The translations under genes were made by a program, and so were the position numbers. A stretch of DNA of 64,000 bases from Haloferax marisrubri (lineage in GTDB: Archaea; Halobacteriota; Halobacteria; Halobacteriales; Haloferacaceae): the NCBI RefSeq assembly GCF_001469875.2, contig NZ_LOPW02000004.1:124001-188000 (forward strand). The letters are read 5' to 3'. Position 1 is the stretch's first letter; each line of letters begins with the position of its first letter. The notes under the pieces were generated by a model that was not told the origin of the DNA, did not search any database, and was given only the letters and a program-made list of their open reading frames with translations. Below, in pieces: positions 45,502-53,880 of this stretch.

Positions 45502-46485
45502 TCAGTTCTGCGAGAGCGCGAGCGACGCGAGGAGCGCTTCGAGTTGGACCTGCTCGTTCGCGCCCTCGGAGATGCGGTAGTCGGCCTCGCCGATGCGCTC
45601 CATGAGGCGGACGGCCTCGCGCTCGCCGAGGTCGAACTCCCAGACGGAGCGGTGAAGTTGGTCGATGATGTCGCCGCCGGCCATGCCGGTGTCGACGATG
45701 AGCGTCTCTAACTGCTTTCGCGCGGCCGTGAACTCGCCGTCGATGGCGGCCCGGACCATCTCCTCGATGTCCTCGGGGCGGGCCGTCGAGGTAATCATGT
45801 AGACGGCCTCCTCGTCGACGACTTCGCCGGTCGTCGCGGCGGCCTGCAGGGAGTTGATGGCGCGGCGCATGTCGCCGCCGGCGGCGTAGACCAGCGCGTC
45901 GAGGCCGTCCTCGGTGACCTCGATATCCTCGGCCGCGGCGATGTCGCGGACCTGTTCCGCGACGGCGTCGTCGCCGAGCGGGGAGAAGCGGAACACCGCG
46001 CAGCGCGACTGGATGGGGTCGATAATCTTCGAGGAGTAGTTACACGAGAGAATGAAGCGCGTGTTGTCGGAGAACTGCTCCATCGTCCGGCGGAGCGCCG
46101 ACTGCGCGTCGTTCGTCAGCGAGTCGGCCTCGTCGAGGAAGATGACGCGGTAGTCGTGGCCGCCGAACGACGAGCGCGCGAAGTTCTTGATGCGGTCGCG
46201 GACCACGTCGATGCCGCGCTCGTCGGAGGCGTTGAGTTCGAGGAAGTTGCCGCGCCAGTCGTCGCCGTAGATGGCGCGGGCGATGGCGGTCGCGGAGGTG
46301 GTCTTGCCGACGCCCGCCGGCCCCGCGAACAGGAGGTGCGGCAGGTCGTCGCGCTCGATGTAGCTCCGCAGGCGCTCGACGATGTCGTCCTGTCCGTAGA
46401 CGTCGTCGAAGGTCTGCGGTCGATACTTCTCGATCCAGATTTCACGACCCGCCGGGGCGTCGCCCGACTCCGCGGCCTCGCTCAT
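45502..46485 (-). CDS. rfcA: Replication factor C small subunit
   Basis: Clamp-loader AAA+ subunit, 327 aa. Walker [10 protein letters not shown] (K61), Walker B FLDEAD, RFC box VIII region with the arginine finger IQSRC, and the collar domain after residue ~230. An N-terminal acidic extension of about 14 residues ([13 protein letters not shown]) precedes the conserved [13 protein letters not shown]. Loads PCNA on DNA with RfcB and RfcC. It does not contain an intein, unlike several haloarchaeal rfcA genes. Confidence 0.96.
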   Translation of the reverse strand: MSEAAESGDAPAGREIWIEKYRPQTFDDVYGQDDIVERLRSYIERDDLPHLLFAGPAGVGKTTSATAIARAIYGDDWRGNFLELNASDERGIDVVRDRIKNFARSSFGGHDYRVIFLDEADSLTNDAQSALRRTMEQFSDNTRFILSCNYSSKIIDPIQSRCAVFRFSPLGDDAVAEQVRDIAAAEDIEVTEDGLDALVYAAGGDMRRAINSLQAAATTGEVVDEEAVYMITSTARPEDIEEMVRAAIDGEFTAARKQLETLIVDTGMAGGDIIDQLHRSVWEFDLGEREAVRLMERIGEADYRISEGANEQVQLEALLASLALSQN

Positions 46486-46635
46486 ATCCGTTCTACTGGC
46501 CGCCCCGCACATAAACCGTCCGAGACGGAGAGCCGGCGTGACACCGACCCGTCGGCGGGCCGAACGCCGGGTCGCGGGGCCGTCGGGGCGGCCGAAGCCG
46601 ACGGACTGAAACCCGCGCCCGACCCACGAGCGACC

Positions 46636-46836
46636 ATGAACGTGACCGTCGAGGTCGTCGGCGAGGAGACCAGCGAGGTCGCCGTCGGCGACGGCGGGAC
46701 CTACGCGGACCTCGTGCGGGCGGTGGACCTCAGCCCCCACGAGGTGACCGTCCTCGTCGACGGCCGCCCCGTCCCCGAAGACCAGCCCGTCGAAGTCGAC
46801 CGCGTGAAGGTGCTCCGCCTCATCAAGGGCGGGTAA
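46636..46836 (+). CDS. samp2: Ubiquitin-like small archaeal modifier protein SAMP2
   Basis: 66 aa, beta-grasp (MoaD/ubiquitin) fold ending in the Gly-Gly required for conjugation ([10 protein letters not shown]). It matches the Haloferax SAMP2 sequence I recognise. Activated by UbaA as an acyl-adenylate, it forms isopeptide bonds to lysines (sampylation) and gives sulfur for tRNA thiolation. Eight bases separate its stop from the GNAT gene, so they are probably co-transcribed. Confidence 0.94.
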   Translation: MNVTVEVVGEETSEVAVGDGGTYADLVRAVDLSPHEVTVLVDGRPVPEDQPVEVDRVKVLRLIKGG

Positions 46837-46844
46837 TCGCCGGG

Positions 46845-47315
46845 ATGGAAGACGCCGAGAGCGACCGTGAGGCCGACGGAGCCGGCGACGCCACCACAGT
46901 CCGCGAGGGCGACCCCGACGAACTGGTAGCCGTGATGCGCGTCCTCGACGCCGGACTGCTCGAAGCCGACGCGGGCGAGGTCCGCGACCGACTGGCCGCC
47001 GGCGACTGCCTCGTCGCCGAGGCGTCCGGCCGGGTCGTCGGCGCGCTGGTGCTCGACGGCGACTACATCGACGCCGTGGCCGCCTCCCCGAGTCGCCGCG
47101 GGCGGGGCGTCGGAACCGCGCTCGTCCGGGCGGCGCTCGACCGTCGGGGGCGACTCGTCGCCGACTTCGACGGGGGCGTCCGACCGTTCTACGAGTCGCT
47201 CGGATTCGACATCGAGGAGCGGAACCGGAGTGGGAGTAGGAATGAGGGCGCGGGAGCAGTCGCAGACACCGGCGCGGGCGACGACCGATTTCGCGGCGTC
47301 CTGCGGGACGAGTAG
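46845..47315 (+). CDS. GNAT-family acetyltransferase
   Basis: 156 aa. Acetyl-CoA site [15 protein letters not shown] in motif A, with the preceding strand [10 protein letters not shown]-terminal [12 protein letters not shown] motif B. An acidic N-terminal extension (first ~20 residues) and a disordered tail lie outside the domain. Likely acetylates an amine of a small molecule or a protein N terminus. Second gene of the samp2 unit. Confidence 0.88.
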   Translation: MEDAESDREADGAGDATTVREGDPDELVAVMRVLDAGLLEADAGEVRDRLAAGDCLVAEASGRVVGALVLDGDYIDAVAASPSRRGRGVGTALVRAALDRRGRLVADFDGGVRPFYESLGFDIEERNRSGSRNEGAGAVADTGAGDDRFRGVLRDE

Positions 47316-47393
47316 CGGCCTCCCGTGATTGTTGGATGTTACCAACCGACACAGATTTAGCCGCTGGTCGTCAAGCGCTAGGGAGTCAAGCCC

Positions 47394-47774
47394 ATGGCAA
47401 AGCGAGACCGGAGCGACCGTATCTTGACCGACTGGGACCGCGTTTTCGACGCGCTCTCCGACCCGTCGCGCCGCTACGTGTTGGAGTATCTCCACGACCG
47501 GACGGAGCCGGCGTCGGTCTGGGACCTCGCGGTCGCTCTCGCAGTGCGGACAACCGACCTCCCGCCCGACGAGGTGGACCTGCAGGTCGTCGAGCAGGCC
47601 GAGGTCGGTATCGTCCACGTCCACCTGCCGAAGCTTCAGGCCGCGGACCTCGTCGAGGCCGCGGGAGAGGGCGTCTCGCTGACCGAGCACGCGGAGACGC
47701 TCCCGCTTTTCACGCCGTCGTACCGCGGGGTCGTCAGACCGGTCGGCGACGAAGAAGAGCCGCGAGAGCCCTGA
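47394..47774 (+). CDS. Winged-helix domain protein of haloarchaeal type
   Basis: 126 aa. The core (FDALSDPSRRYVLEYLHDRTEPASVWDLA) is the start of an ArsR-like or haloarchaea-specific HTH, and VHVHLPKLQAADLVEAAGEGVSLTE is the recognition/wing part. Likely a DNA-binding regulator of unknown targets. A leader with TATTTAG-type elements precedes the ATG. Confidence 0.82.
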   Translation: MAKRDRSDRILTDWDRVFDALSDPSRRYVLEYLHDRTEPASVWDLAVALAVRTTDLPPDEVDLQVVEQAEVGIVHVHLPKLQAADLVEAAGEGVSLTEHAETLPLFTPSYRGVVRPVGDEEEPREP

Positions 47775-47785
47775 TATCGGCCCGC

Positions 47786-49159
47786 TCAGACGAGCGGTTC
47801 GACGAGTTCGTGGCCTGCTTCGAGGAGCGCCGAGACCGCGTCTTCGCTCCCGGCTTCCGCGTAGACGCGCATCTTCGGCTCCGTCCCCGAGGGACGGACG
47901 AGGAGCCACGAGCCGTCTTCTAAGAGGAGTTTGAAGCCGTCGAGCGTGACGACCTTGGCGATGTCGCGGCCGGCGACCGTCTCGGGGAGCACGTCCTCCA
48001 ACTCGTCGATGACGCGCGCCTTCTCGGAATCGGGGCAGGCGACGCTTATCTTGTCGGCGACGATTTCGCCGTGTTCGGCCTCGATGCGGTCGAGGCGGGC
48101 GTCGAAGTCCTCCTCGGCGGTCGCGGCGGCCGCGAGCAGGCCCATGAGGACGCCGTCCTTCTCGCGGACGTGCCCGCGGACGGAGAAGCCGCCGGACTCC
48201 TCGCCGCCCATGAGCGCGTCGTGTTCGCGCATGCCGTCGGCGACCCACTTGAAGCCGACCGCGGTCTCGAACACCTCTTCGCCGTGGGCCTCGGCGATGC
48301 GGTCGATGAGGAACGTGGTCGAGACGGTCCGGATGGCCGGCCCGGAGTCGGATTCGAGCAGGTAGTCGTAGACGGCGGCGAAAAAGAGGTTCTCGTCGAG
48401 GACGCCGCGGTCGGGCGTGGCGATGCCGATGCGGTCGGCGTCGCCGTCGTTGGCGACCCCGAGGTCCGCGTCGTGTTCGGCCATCGCCTCGGCGAGGCCG
48501 CCGAGGTTCTCGGCCGAGGGCTCAGGTGAGATACCGCCGAAGTCGGCGTCGCGCTCACAGCGCAGGCGAACGACCTCCGCGCCGGCGGCTTCGAGGAGCG
48601 CGTCGGTGACGCCGCGGCCGCTGCCGTGCATGGCGTCGTAGACGACCGTGAGGTCCGAGAGGTCGTCGCCGACGAGGTCCATCGCGTGGTCGGCGTGCGG
48701 CGAGACCACGTCCACGCGCTCGATGGTGCCGCGCTCGGACTCGGGCAGGAGGTCCGGTTCGGCGAGGCGCTCGGCGACCGCGTCGGTCACGTCGGGGAGC
48801 GCCGGCGCGCCGTCCGAGGGGATGAACTTCACGCCGTTGTACTCCGGCGGGTTGTGCGAGGCCGTGACCATGAGCGCCCCCGAGAGGCCGCGGTCGGCGA
48901 TGGCGTAGGCGACGAGGGGGGTCGGGCAGTCCCGCTCTGGGAGCAATACGTCGAAGCCGTTTCCGGCGACGACCTCCGCGAGCGACTCCGCGAAGCCGGG
49001 GGAGGTCTCGCGGGCGTCGTAGCCAACGAGTACCGGCGCGGTGAAGCCTTCATCGGCGAGGTAGTCGGCGACGGCCTGCCCGACGACGCGGACGCGGTCG
49101 TCGGTGAACGTGTCCAGCGTGGCGCGCCACCCGTCGGTCCCGAATGAGATTTCGTCCAT
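47786..49159 (-). CDS. Phosphohexomutase (phosphoglucomutase/phosphomannomutase family)
   Basis: 457 aa alpha-D-phosphohexomutase. Phosphoserine S101 in TASHNPPEYNG, metal loop DGDADRIG, sugar-specificity loop GGEESGGF and phosphate loop RPSGTEPKMR. GEESGG is typical of PGM or PMM but does not alone decide glucose versus mannose. Feeds nucleotide-sugar synthesis for glycosylation. Full length with four domains. Confidence 0.93.
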   Translation of the reverse strand: MDEISFGTDGWRATLDTFTDDRVRVVGQAVADYLADEGFTAPVLVGYDARETSPGFAESLAEVVAGNGFDVLLPERDCPTPLVAYAIADRGLSGALMVTASHNPPEYNGVKFIPSDGAPALPDVTDAVAERLAEPDLLPESERGTIERVDVVSPHADHAMDLVGDDLSDLTVVYDAMHGSGRGVTDALLEAAGAEVVRLRCERDADFGGISPEPSAENLGGLAEAMAEHDADLGVANDGDADRIGIATPDRGVLDENLFFAAVYDYLLESDSGPAIRTVSTTFLIDRIAEAHGEEVFETAVGFKWVADGMREHDALMGGEESGGFSVRGHVREKDGVLMGLLAAAATAEEDFDARLDRIEAEHGEIVADKISVACPDSEKARVIDELEDVLPETVAGRDIAKVVTLDGFKLLLEDGSWLLVRPSGTEPKMRVYAEAGSEDAVSALLEAGHELVEPLV

Positions 49160-49281
49160 ACGCGCACCACTCCGCGGCGGGGCAAAAAACTACGTTACGA
49201 GCCGACGGGTTCGGGGCGCGCCGCGGCGACCGGCGGGGACACGGCTGGCTACGGCGCAACCCCAACGGGACCCCGACTCGC

Positions 49282-49521
49282 TCACGACTCGACGAGCCGC
49301 TGTTTCTCCCGGCGACGGAGCTGTTTTATCTCGTACTCGCGCGACATCGCGGCCGATTTCGAGTCGAACTCCTCGACGTGGACGAGTTCGACCGGCGTCC
49401 GGCCGCGGGTGTACTTCGCGCCCTCGCCCGCGTCGTGTTCGGCGACGCGTCGCTCCACGTCGGTCGTGTACCCGGTGTACAGCGAGCCGTCGCTACACTC
49501 GATGACGTAGACGAAGTGCAC
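49282..49521 (-). CDS. GIY-YIG nuclease-domain protein (UPF0213-like)
   Basis: 79 aa with the GIY-YIG motif as VYVIECSDGSLYTGYT and the catalytic-type Arg in DVERRVAEH. The C-terminal Glu region REYEIKQLRRREK follows. Members of this small-domain family (UPF0213) are widespread, with no assigned biology, likely DNA-acting. Start MHFVYVIECS. Confidence 0.88.
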   Translation of the reverse strand: MHFVYVIECSDGSLYTGYTTDVERRVAEHDAGEGAKYTRGRTPVELVHVEEFDSKSAAMSREYEIKQLRRREKQRLVES

Positions 49522-49615
49522 GAGAGAATGGTTCAGGGGCGCGGGTATGAACCCTACGCCCGACCTCGCGCACGATGAGTTGGCTTCGCGTGGTGGTCTT
49601 TTGTCGCTTCAGTGG

Positions 49616-49765
49616 TCATGCGGTGCGGGCACGCTGTCGAGCGACCTCCGCGATACCCGCGTTCGCCGAGCAGTTGGGACAGGCGAGAACCTGACCGTCC
49701 TTGTCGGCGAACACGCGTGCGAAGCGCTCGGAGACGTGTGACCCGCAGTGGTCACAGACTGGCAT
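49616..49765 (-). CDS. Haloarchaeal zinc-ribbon microprotein (49 aa)
   Basis: Four cysteines as CDHC (4-7) and CPNC (29-32) with basic C terminus (VARQRARTA). The type is widely conserved among haloarchaea as a short protein of unknown function. The plausible ATG at MPVCDHCG matches that family. 94 bases from the convergent-side GIY-YIG gene. Confidence 0.8.
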   Translation of the reverse strand: MPVCDHCGSHVSERFARVFADKDGQVLACPNCSANAGIAEVARQRARTA

Positions 49766-49889
49766 TGTTGCGGTCCGGCAGCCACCAAGCCGGTGTGTGA
49801 TACACAGTACCCCACCCATATGAGGGCTTCGCGCGTGTGCGTACGCACGCGAAATCGCGCACGACCACGAGGTACAGACTAACGCCCGG

Positions 49890-50651
49890 TCAGGCGTCGT
49901 CGTCGCGGGCGTCGGCGACCGCGCGGGCGATGAGTCCCGCCTGCGCGCCGGCGATGTAGCCGGCATCGACGTTCACCGCGGAGAGGACGGTACACGACTG
50001 AAGCATCCCGAGAACGGCCGCCTCGCCGTCGCCGCCGTGGCCGTACCCCGTCGAGACGGGCAGACCGATTACCGGCGTGTCGACGAGTCCGGCGACGACG
50101 GTCGGCAGCGCCCCCTCGCGGCCGGCGGCGACGACGACCACGTCGGCCTCGCGGAGCGTGTCGAGGTTGTCGAGCACGCGACCGAGGTGGGCGACCCCTA
50201 CGTCCTCGATGCGTTCGACGTCCACGCCCATCTCGCGGAGGACCGCGGCCGCCTCGCCCGCGGCCTCGGCGTCGGAGGTGCCGCCGGTGGCGATAGCGAC
50301 GGTCGCGTCGAGGTCGGGGCGCTCGAAGTCCGGCGCGGCCGCGACGATGGTCTTCGCCCGAGCGTCGCGGTCGATGTCGGCGTCCGGGAGGGCGTCGGCG
50401 ACGGCCTCCGCGTGGGCGGTATCGGCCCGAGTGACGAGCGCCCGACCGCTCGTTTCGACCGCCGCGACGGCCAGCGTCGCCGTCTCGTCGGGCGTTTTCC
50501 CCTCAGCGAGAATCGCTTCGGGGACGCCGCGCCGCGTCTCTCTGGCGGCGTCGAACCGTCCGGCGTCGGTCGTCGCGTACCCGGAGAGTCGTACCTCGGC
50601 CTCGGCGGGCGAGAGCGAACCGTCCGCGACCGCCTCCAAAATGTCGCGCAT
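49890..50651 (-). CDS. larB: Nickel-pincer cofactor synthesis carboxylase/hydrolase LarB
   Basis: 253 aa PurE/AIR-carboxylase-like protein. The C-terminal half has the PurE-like core (ATGGTSDAEAAGEAAAVL, AGREGALPTVVAGLVDTPVI, VSTGYGHGGDGEA). LarB carboxylates and hydrolyses nicotinic-acid adenine dinucleotide in making the Ni-pincer cofactor of LarA. Start at MRDILEAV; a TTG 19 codons upstream is unlikely because TATA-like TTATATATGC puts initiation downstream of it. A larE homologue is encoded 5.4 kb away on the plus strand. Confidence 0.9.
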   Translation of the reverse strand: MRDILEAVADGSLSPAEAEVRLSGYATTDAGRFDAARETRRGVPEAILAEGKTPDETATLAVAAVETSGRALVTRADTAHAEAVADALPDADIDRDARAKTIVAAAPDFERPDLDATVAIATGGTSDAEAAGEAAAVLREMGVDVERIEDVGVAHLGRVLDNLDTLREADVVVVAAGREGALPTVVAGLVDTPVIGLPVSTGYGHGGDGEAAVLGMLQSCTVLSAVNVDAGYIAGAQAGLIARAVADARDDDA

Positions 50652-50710
50652 GGCCGCACGTTGGCCTGTGACGTACTCATACCCGTCGTTCCGCCCTCGC
50701 GGGGGCAAAG

Positions 50711-50812
50711 CATATATAAGTGGAGATTGTTCCCGGTAAATCCGTCCTCATAGAAGCGCCATAACCCCCAAATCCGGCGGTATTAACGTCCAATATAGGA
50801 AAGTTTATTAAA
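50711..50812. promoter_or_regulatory. Divergent larB / histone-fold protein promoters
   Basis: CATATATAAG at 50710-50720 read on the minus strand (TTATATATG) is the larB box. On the plus strand GTTTATTAAA (50803-50812) is 27 bases before the leaderless-type ATG of the DUF1931-like gene. The tract between them is markedly AT-rich for this window. Confidence 0.6.
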
Positions 50813-50835
50813 GGAGAATCGGTAGGACATTCTGT

Positions 50836-51003
50836 ATGGCAGACCTCATTGTCAAGGCAGCCGTCAAGGAAGCGCTCAAGGACAAGAACGTGGCCTCGGA
50901 CTTCTACGACGCTCTCGACGAGGAAGTCAAGGAGCTTCTCGAAGACGCTGCTCGCCGCGCTGAGCAGAACGACCGTAAGACGGTCCAGCCCCGCGACCTG
51001 TAA
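50836..51003 (+). CDS. Histone-fold miniprotein (DUF1931-like)
   Basis: 55 aa, MADLIVKAAVKEAL followed by VASDFYDALDEEVKELLEDA, a helix-strand-helix of the DUF1931/histone-fold type. Ends RKTVQPRDL, which is typical for this haloarchaeal protein. Strong leaderless promoter and codon usage biased to high expression suggest an abundant protein. A hairpin and T-tract terminator follows. Whether it binds DNA is unproven. Confidence 0.88.
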   Translation: MADLIVKAAVKEALKDKNVASDFYDALDEEVKELLEDAARRAEQNDRKTVQPRDL

Positions 51004-51007
51004 ATTC

Positions 51008-51031
51008 GGTCTTTAGACCTCTCGTTCTTTT
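51008..51031 (+). terminator. Hairpin plus T-tract terminator
   Basis: GGTC TTTA GACC at 51008-51019 forms a short stem-loop followed by CTCGTTCTTTTA, four bases after the DUF1931-like gene stop. Confidence 0.6.
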
Positions 51032-51131
51032 ATCGCCGGCCGAAGAGCGCCGGTTGTATCCCCGCGAAGGAAGTCGTCTCTCCGTGAGCCGAGGCGGTCG
51101 AAGGTGTCCGTTCGAGCGCCGGACCAACGAC

Positions 51132-51824
51132 TCAGTATTCGGTGACTTCCACGCCGTCGTCGGTGCCGACGTAGACCGCGTCCGCGAGACCGGCGAAGAT
51201 GCCGTGTTCGACTGCACCGGGGAGCGACGCGAGGTCGGCCGCGAGCGACTCGGGGTTCAGAATCGCGCCGAACTCGCAGTCGAGGACGAGGTTCCCATTG
51301 TCGGTGACGACGGGGCCGTCCTTGCGCTCGGCGCGGCGGAGTGTCGCCTCGCCCCCGAGGTCGGCGACGCCGGCCGCGACGGTCGTCCGCGCCGACGGGA
51401 GCACCTCGACGGGGACGGCGTTCGAGAGCGTTTCTGCGGTTTTCGAGGGGTCGGCGACGACGAGAAATCGGTCGGCGAAGGCGTCAACTACTTTCTCGCG
51501 GGCGTGGGCCGCGCCGCCGCCCTTGACGAGCGCCCCGTCGGTCGTCGCCACCTGGTCGGCCCCGTCGATGGCGAGGTCGATGGCGTCCACTTCGTCGAGG
51601 TCGGCGACGGGGATGCCGCACTCGCGGGCGAGTTCGCGGGACGCGAAGGAAGTCGGGACGCCCCGAACGTCGAGGCCGTCGGCGACGCGGTCGCCGATGG
51701 CGCGGATGGCGAAGGCGGTGGTGCTGCCGGTGCCGAGGCCGACGACGGTTCCGTCTTCGACCGCTTCGACCGCCGCCTCCGCGGCGCGGCGCTTCTGCGC
51801 GTCGGTTCCGCCGGTAGTCTTCAT
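51132..51824 (-). CDS. rpiA: Ribose-5-phosphate isomerase A
   Basis: 230 aa. Converts ribose-5-phosphate and ribulose-5-phosphate. Motifs: GLGTGSTTAFAI (phosphate loop), DLAIDGADQ (active-site Asp), LVKGGGAAHAREK (Lys and Glu). Supplies ribose-5-phosphate for prs in this window; archaea lacking the oxidative pentose route use it for ribose supply. Confidence 0.96.
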   Translation of the reverse strand: MKTTGGTDAQKRRAAEAAVEAVEDGTVVGLGTGSTTAFAIRAIGDRVADGLDVRGVPTSFASRELARECGIPVADLDEVDAIDLAIDGADQVATTDGALVKGGGAAHAREKVVDAFADRFLVVADPSKTAETLSNAVPVEVLPSARTTVAAGVADLGGEATLRRAERKDGPVVTDNGNLVLDCEFGAILNPESLAADLASLPGAVEHGIFAGLADAVYVGTDDGVEVTEY

Positions 51825-51874
51825 GGCTCAGCCGACTCGGCCGGCGAGTAAAAATGGTCCCGAAACCGGCGGCG

Positions 51875-52999
51875 TCAGAGGCGGTCTAAGACCGCGTCCG
51901 CGTCGTAGGCGAGCGAGATGGCGCGGGTGCGGCCGCGTCCCTCGATTTCGGTGTATCGGGCCTCGATGACGCCCAGTTGGTCCAGTTTGTTCACGAGTTC
52001 GGAGTAGCGCGTGTAGCCGAGGCCGGTCTCCTCGTTGAACGCGTCGTACACCGCGCCGGCGCGCTCGCCGTCGTACTCGGCGACGACCCGGACGAGTTCG
52101 CGCTCGGGGTCCGAAAGCCCCTGCAGACACCGCGAGAGGTGGACGTACTTCGACTTGTCGTAGGCCGCCTCCACGTCCTCCATGTCGACCGTGCGGGAGG
52201 CGCGCATCTCGGCGTGGAGACCGGCGCGACGGAGCAGGTCGATGCCGACCCGGAGGTCGCCGCTGTCGGCGGTGAACTCCGCGACCTGGTCGAGTTCGGG
52301 CGCGCCGATGACGTCCTCGTGGAAGCCGCGCTTCGACCGCCCGCGGAGGATATCGACGATTTCGTCCACGTCGTAGCGGGGGAAAAACACCTCCTCGGGC
52401 CGGAAGACGCTCTGGACGCGCCCGTCGAGTTCGTCGATGACGTCGAGCGAGAGGTCCGACGAGATGATGATGACGCCGATGCGCGCGCCGGAGTGCGCCT
52501 CGTGGGCGCGCAACAGCGAGTAGAGCGTGTCGGAGGCCTCGTTCTCGTAGAACAGGTAGTTCACGTCGTCGAGCGCGACGACGAGCACCTCGTCGTCCTC
52601 GACGAGGCGGTCGGTTATCTGGCCGAACAGTTTCTTGAACGAGATGCCCGACGACGGGGGTTCGTACTCGAAGATGTGCTCGAAGACGCGCGAGAACACC
52701 GCGTATCGCGTCGAATCGACCTGGCAGTTCACCCGGACAGTCCGGACGCCCGACTGCGTGCCCAACTCGCCGAACAGTTTCTGGACCGCGGTGGTCTTGC
52801 CCGTCCCCGGCGGACCACGCACCATCGTGTTCAGGGGGCGAGAGCCGCGGACCGCGGGCCGAAGCGCGTACTTCAGGCTCCGCAGTTGGCTCTCGCGGTG
52901 GTTGAACGTCTCCGGAACGTGGTCGATTTCGAAGACGTGTTCGTCGCGGAACACGGTCTCGTCCCACGACAGCATCCCCTCTTCGGGGTCCTCCCTCAT
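51875..52999 (-). CDS. orc: Orc1/Cdc6-family replication initiator
   Basis: 374 aa AAA+ protein. Walker A RGPPGTGKTT (K68), Walker B ALDDVNYL, sensor 1 IIISSD, and a C-terminal winged helix (about 295-374; GYTRYSELVNKLDQLG). Haloarchaea carry several Orc paralogues; this one has a distinctive MREDPEEGMLSWDETVF N terminus. No repeats of origin-recognition-box type are seen next to it. An ATG at residue 9 is an alternative start. Confidence 0.94.
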   Translation of the reverse strand: MREDPEEGMLSWDETVFRDEHVFEIDHVPETFNHRESQLRSLKYALRPAVRGSRPLNTMVRGPPGTGKTTAVQKLFGELGTQSGVRTVRVNCQVDSTRYAVFSRVFEHIFEYEPPSSGISFKKLFGQITDRLVEDDEVLVVALDDVNYLFYENEASDTLYSLLRAHEAHSGARIGVIIISSDLSLDVIDELDGRVQSVFRPEEVFFPRYDVDEIVDILRGRSKRGFHEDVIGAPELDQVAEFTADSGDLRVGIDLLRRAGLHAEMRASRTVDMEDVEAAYDKSKYVHLSRCLQGLSDPERELVRVVAEYDGERAGAVYDAFNEETGLGYTRYSELVNKLDQLGVIEARYTEIEGRGRTRAISLAYDADAVLDRL

Positions 53000-53155
53000 C
53001 GAGTGAAGTACCACGCGCGGGGGACTTAATCGTTTACCGCGGCGGCGTCCGACGGGGGGCGGACGCGTTGTCTCGACACGTCCCGGACGCGCTCGACCGC
53101 CAACCTCCGGGAGCCGAGCCACAATAGTTAATTTCCCAACAATAAATGCGGAGTC

Positions 53156-53563
53156 ATGGCAACTCGCACACAGCTCGCCACGCTGCTCGTCTCGCTCGCA
53201 CTCGTCGGGGGCGGCGTGCTCGGGTTCGGCTTCGCCGCCGACGAGGACTACAGCTATCGCTACGAGCAGCAACTGTCGGAAACGCCGGAGACGGTTCCCC
53301 CGCTGTACAGCGAACTCTCGCAGTCGGAGCAACGGGCCGTTGACCGCGCCCTCGCCGGCGAGGTCCTTCGGTTCGAAGACGACCCCGGAAACCTCCCGGA
53401 ACTCGTCGAGCGCGACGGGAACTACCACGCGTTCGAGTTCGACGCGAGCACCGACTATACCGCTCCGACAACGGTCGGCTCGCTCGTTGCCGTACTGTTC
53501 GGCGCGGTCGGCGTCGTCGTCACGGTCCGGTGGGAAGTCGCGAGCCGATACGTCACCTACTGA
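53156..53563 (+). CDS. Exported/membrane haloarchaeal protein, 135 aa
   Basis: N-terminal hydrophobic segment (about 7-27), a short extracellular acidic domain (about 30-105, EQQLSETPETVPPLYSELS) and a C-terminal helix (about 107-124). Two-helix topology with the middle outside. No motif. It overlaps the convergent membrane gene by seven bases at the 3' end. Confidence 0.75.
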   Translation: MATRTQLATLLVSLALVGGGVLGFGFAADEDYSYRYEQQLSETPETVPPLYSELSQSEQRAVDRALAGEVLRFEDDPGNLPELVERDGNYHAFEFDASTDYTAPTTVGSLVAVLFGAVGVVVTVRWEVASRYVTY

Positions 53564-53826
53564 AGGAGCCGAACGATTCGGTAGCCGATGGCGACAATCA
53601 AAATCAGTCCGACCGCGCCGATACCGAGGGCGACCGGCGTCCCGCCGGTCCGCGAGAGCGCGGCCAGCGCCGGAAGCACGAAGACGGACAGCACGAGGAG
53701 CCCACCGAACACCAGAAACACCAGGTACACCGCGGTCCCGAGCACGTCCCAGATGGCGTTCTTCGTGGCGTGGTAGACGAGGTCGTACTGCTGTCGTTCC
53801 TCGGGGGAGAGCGAGTCGGAGGGCAC
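53557..53826 (-). CDS. Small two-helix membrane protein, 89 aa
   Basis: An acidic N terminus (SLSPEERQQYDLVYHATKN) precedes two long helices (about 26-50 and 63-85). Convergent with the previous gene with a 7-base overlap of 3' ends. Function unknown; the N-terminal segment looks like a cytoplasmic handle. Confidence 0.75.
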   Translation of the reverse strand: MPSDSLSPEERQQYDLVYHATKNAIWDVLGTAVYLVFLVFGGLLVLSVFVLPALAALSRTGGTPVALGIGAVGLILIVAIGYRIVRLLQ

Positions 53827-53880
53827 GGGCGAAGTTGTCGGAGAGGCTAAATAAATCGTGTGTCGCCGCGGGCGAGGGCG

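Noticed and set aside
53000-53155. Replication origin next to the orc gene
   Set aside because: No repeated origin-recognition boxes with G-runs and no clear AT-rich unwinding element are seen in the intergenic region upstream of orc. Orc paralogues are often not next to an origin.
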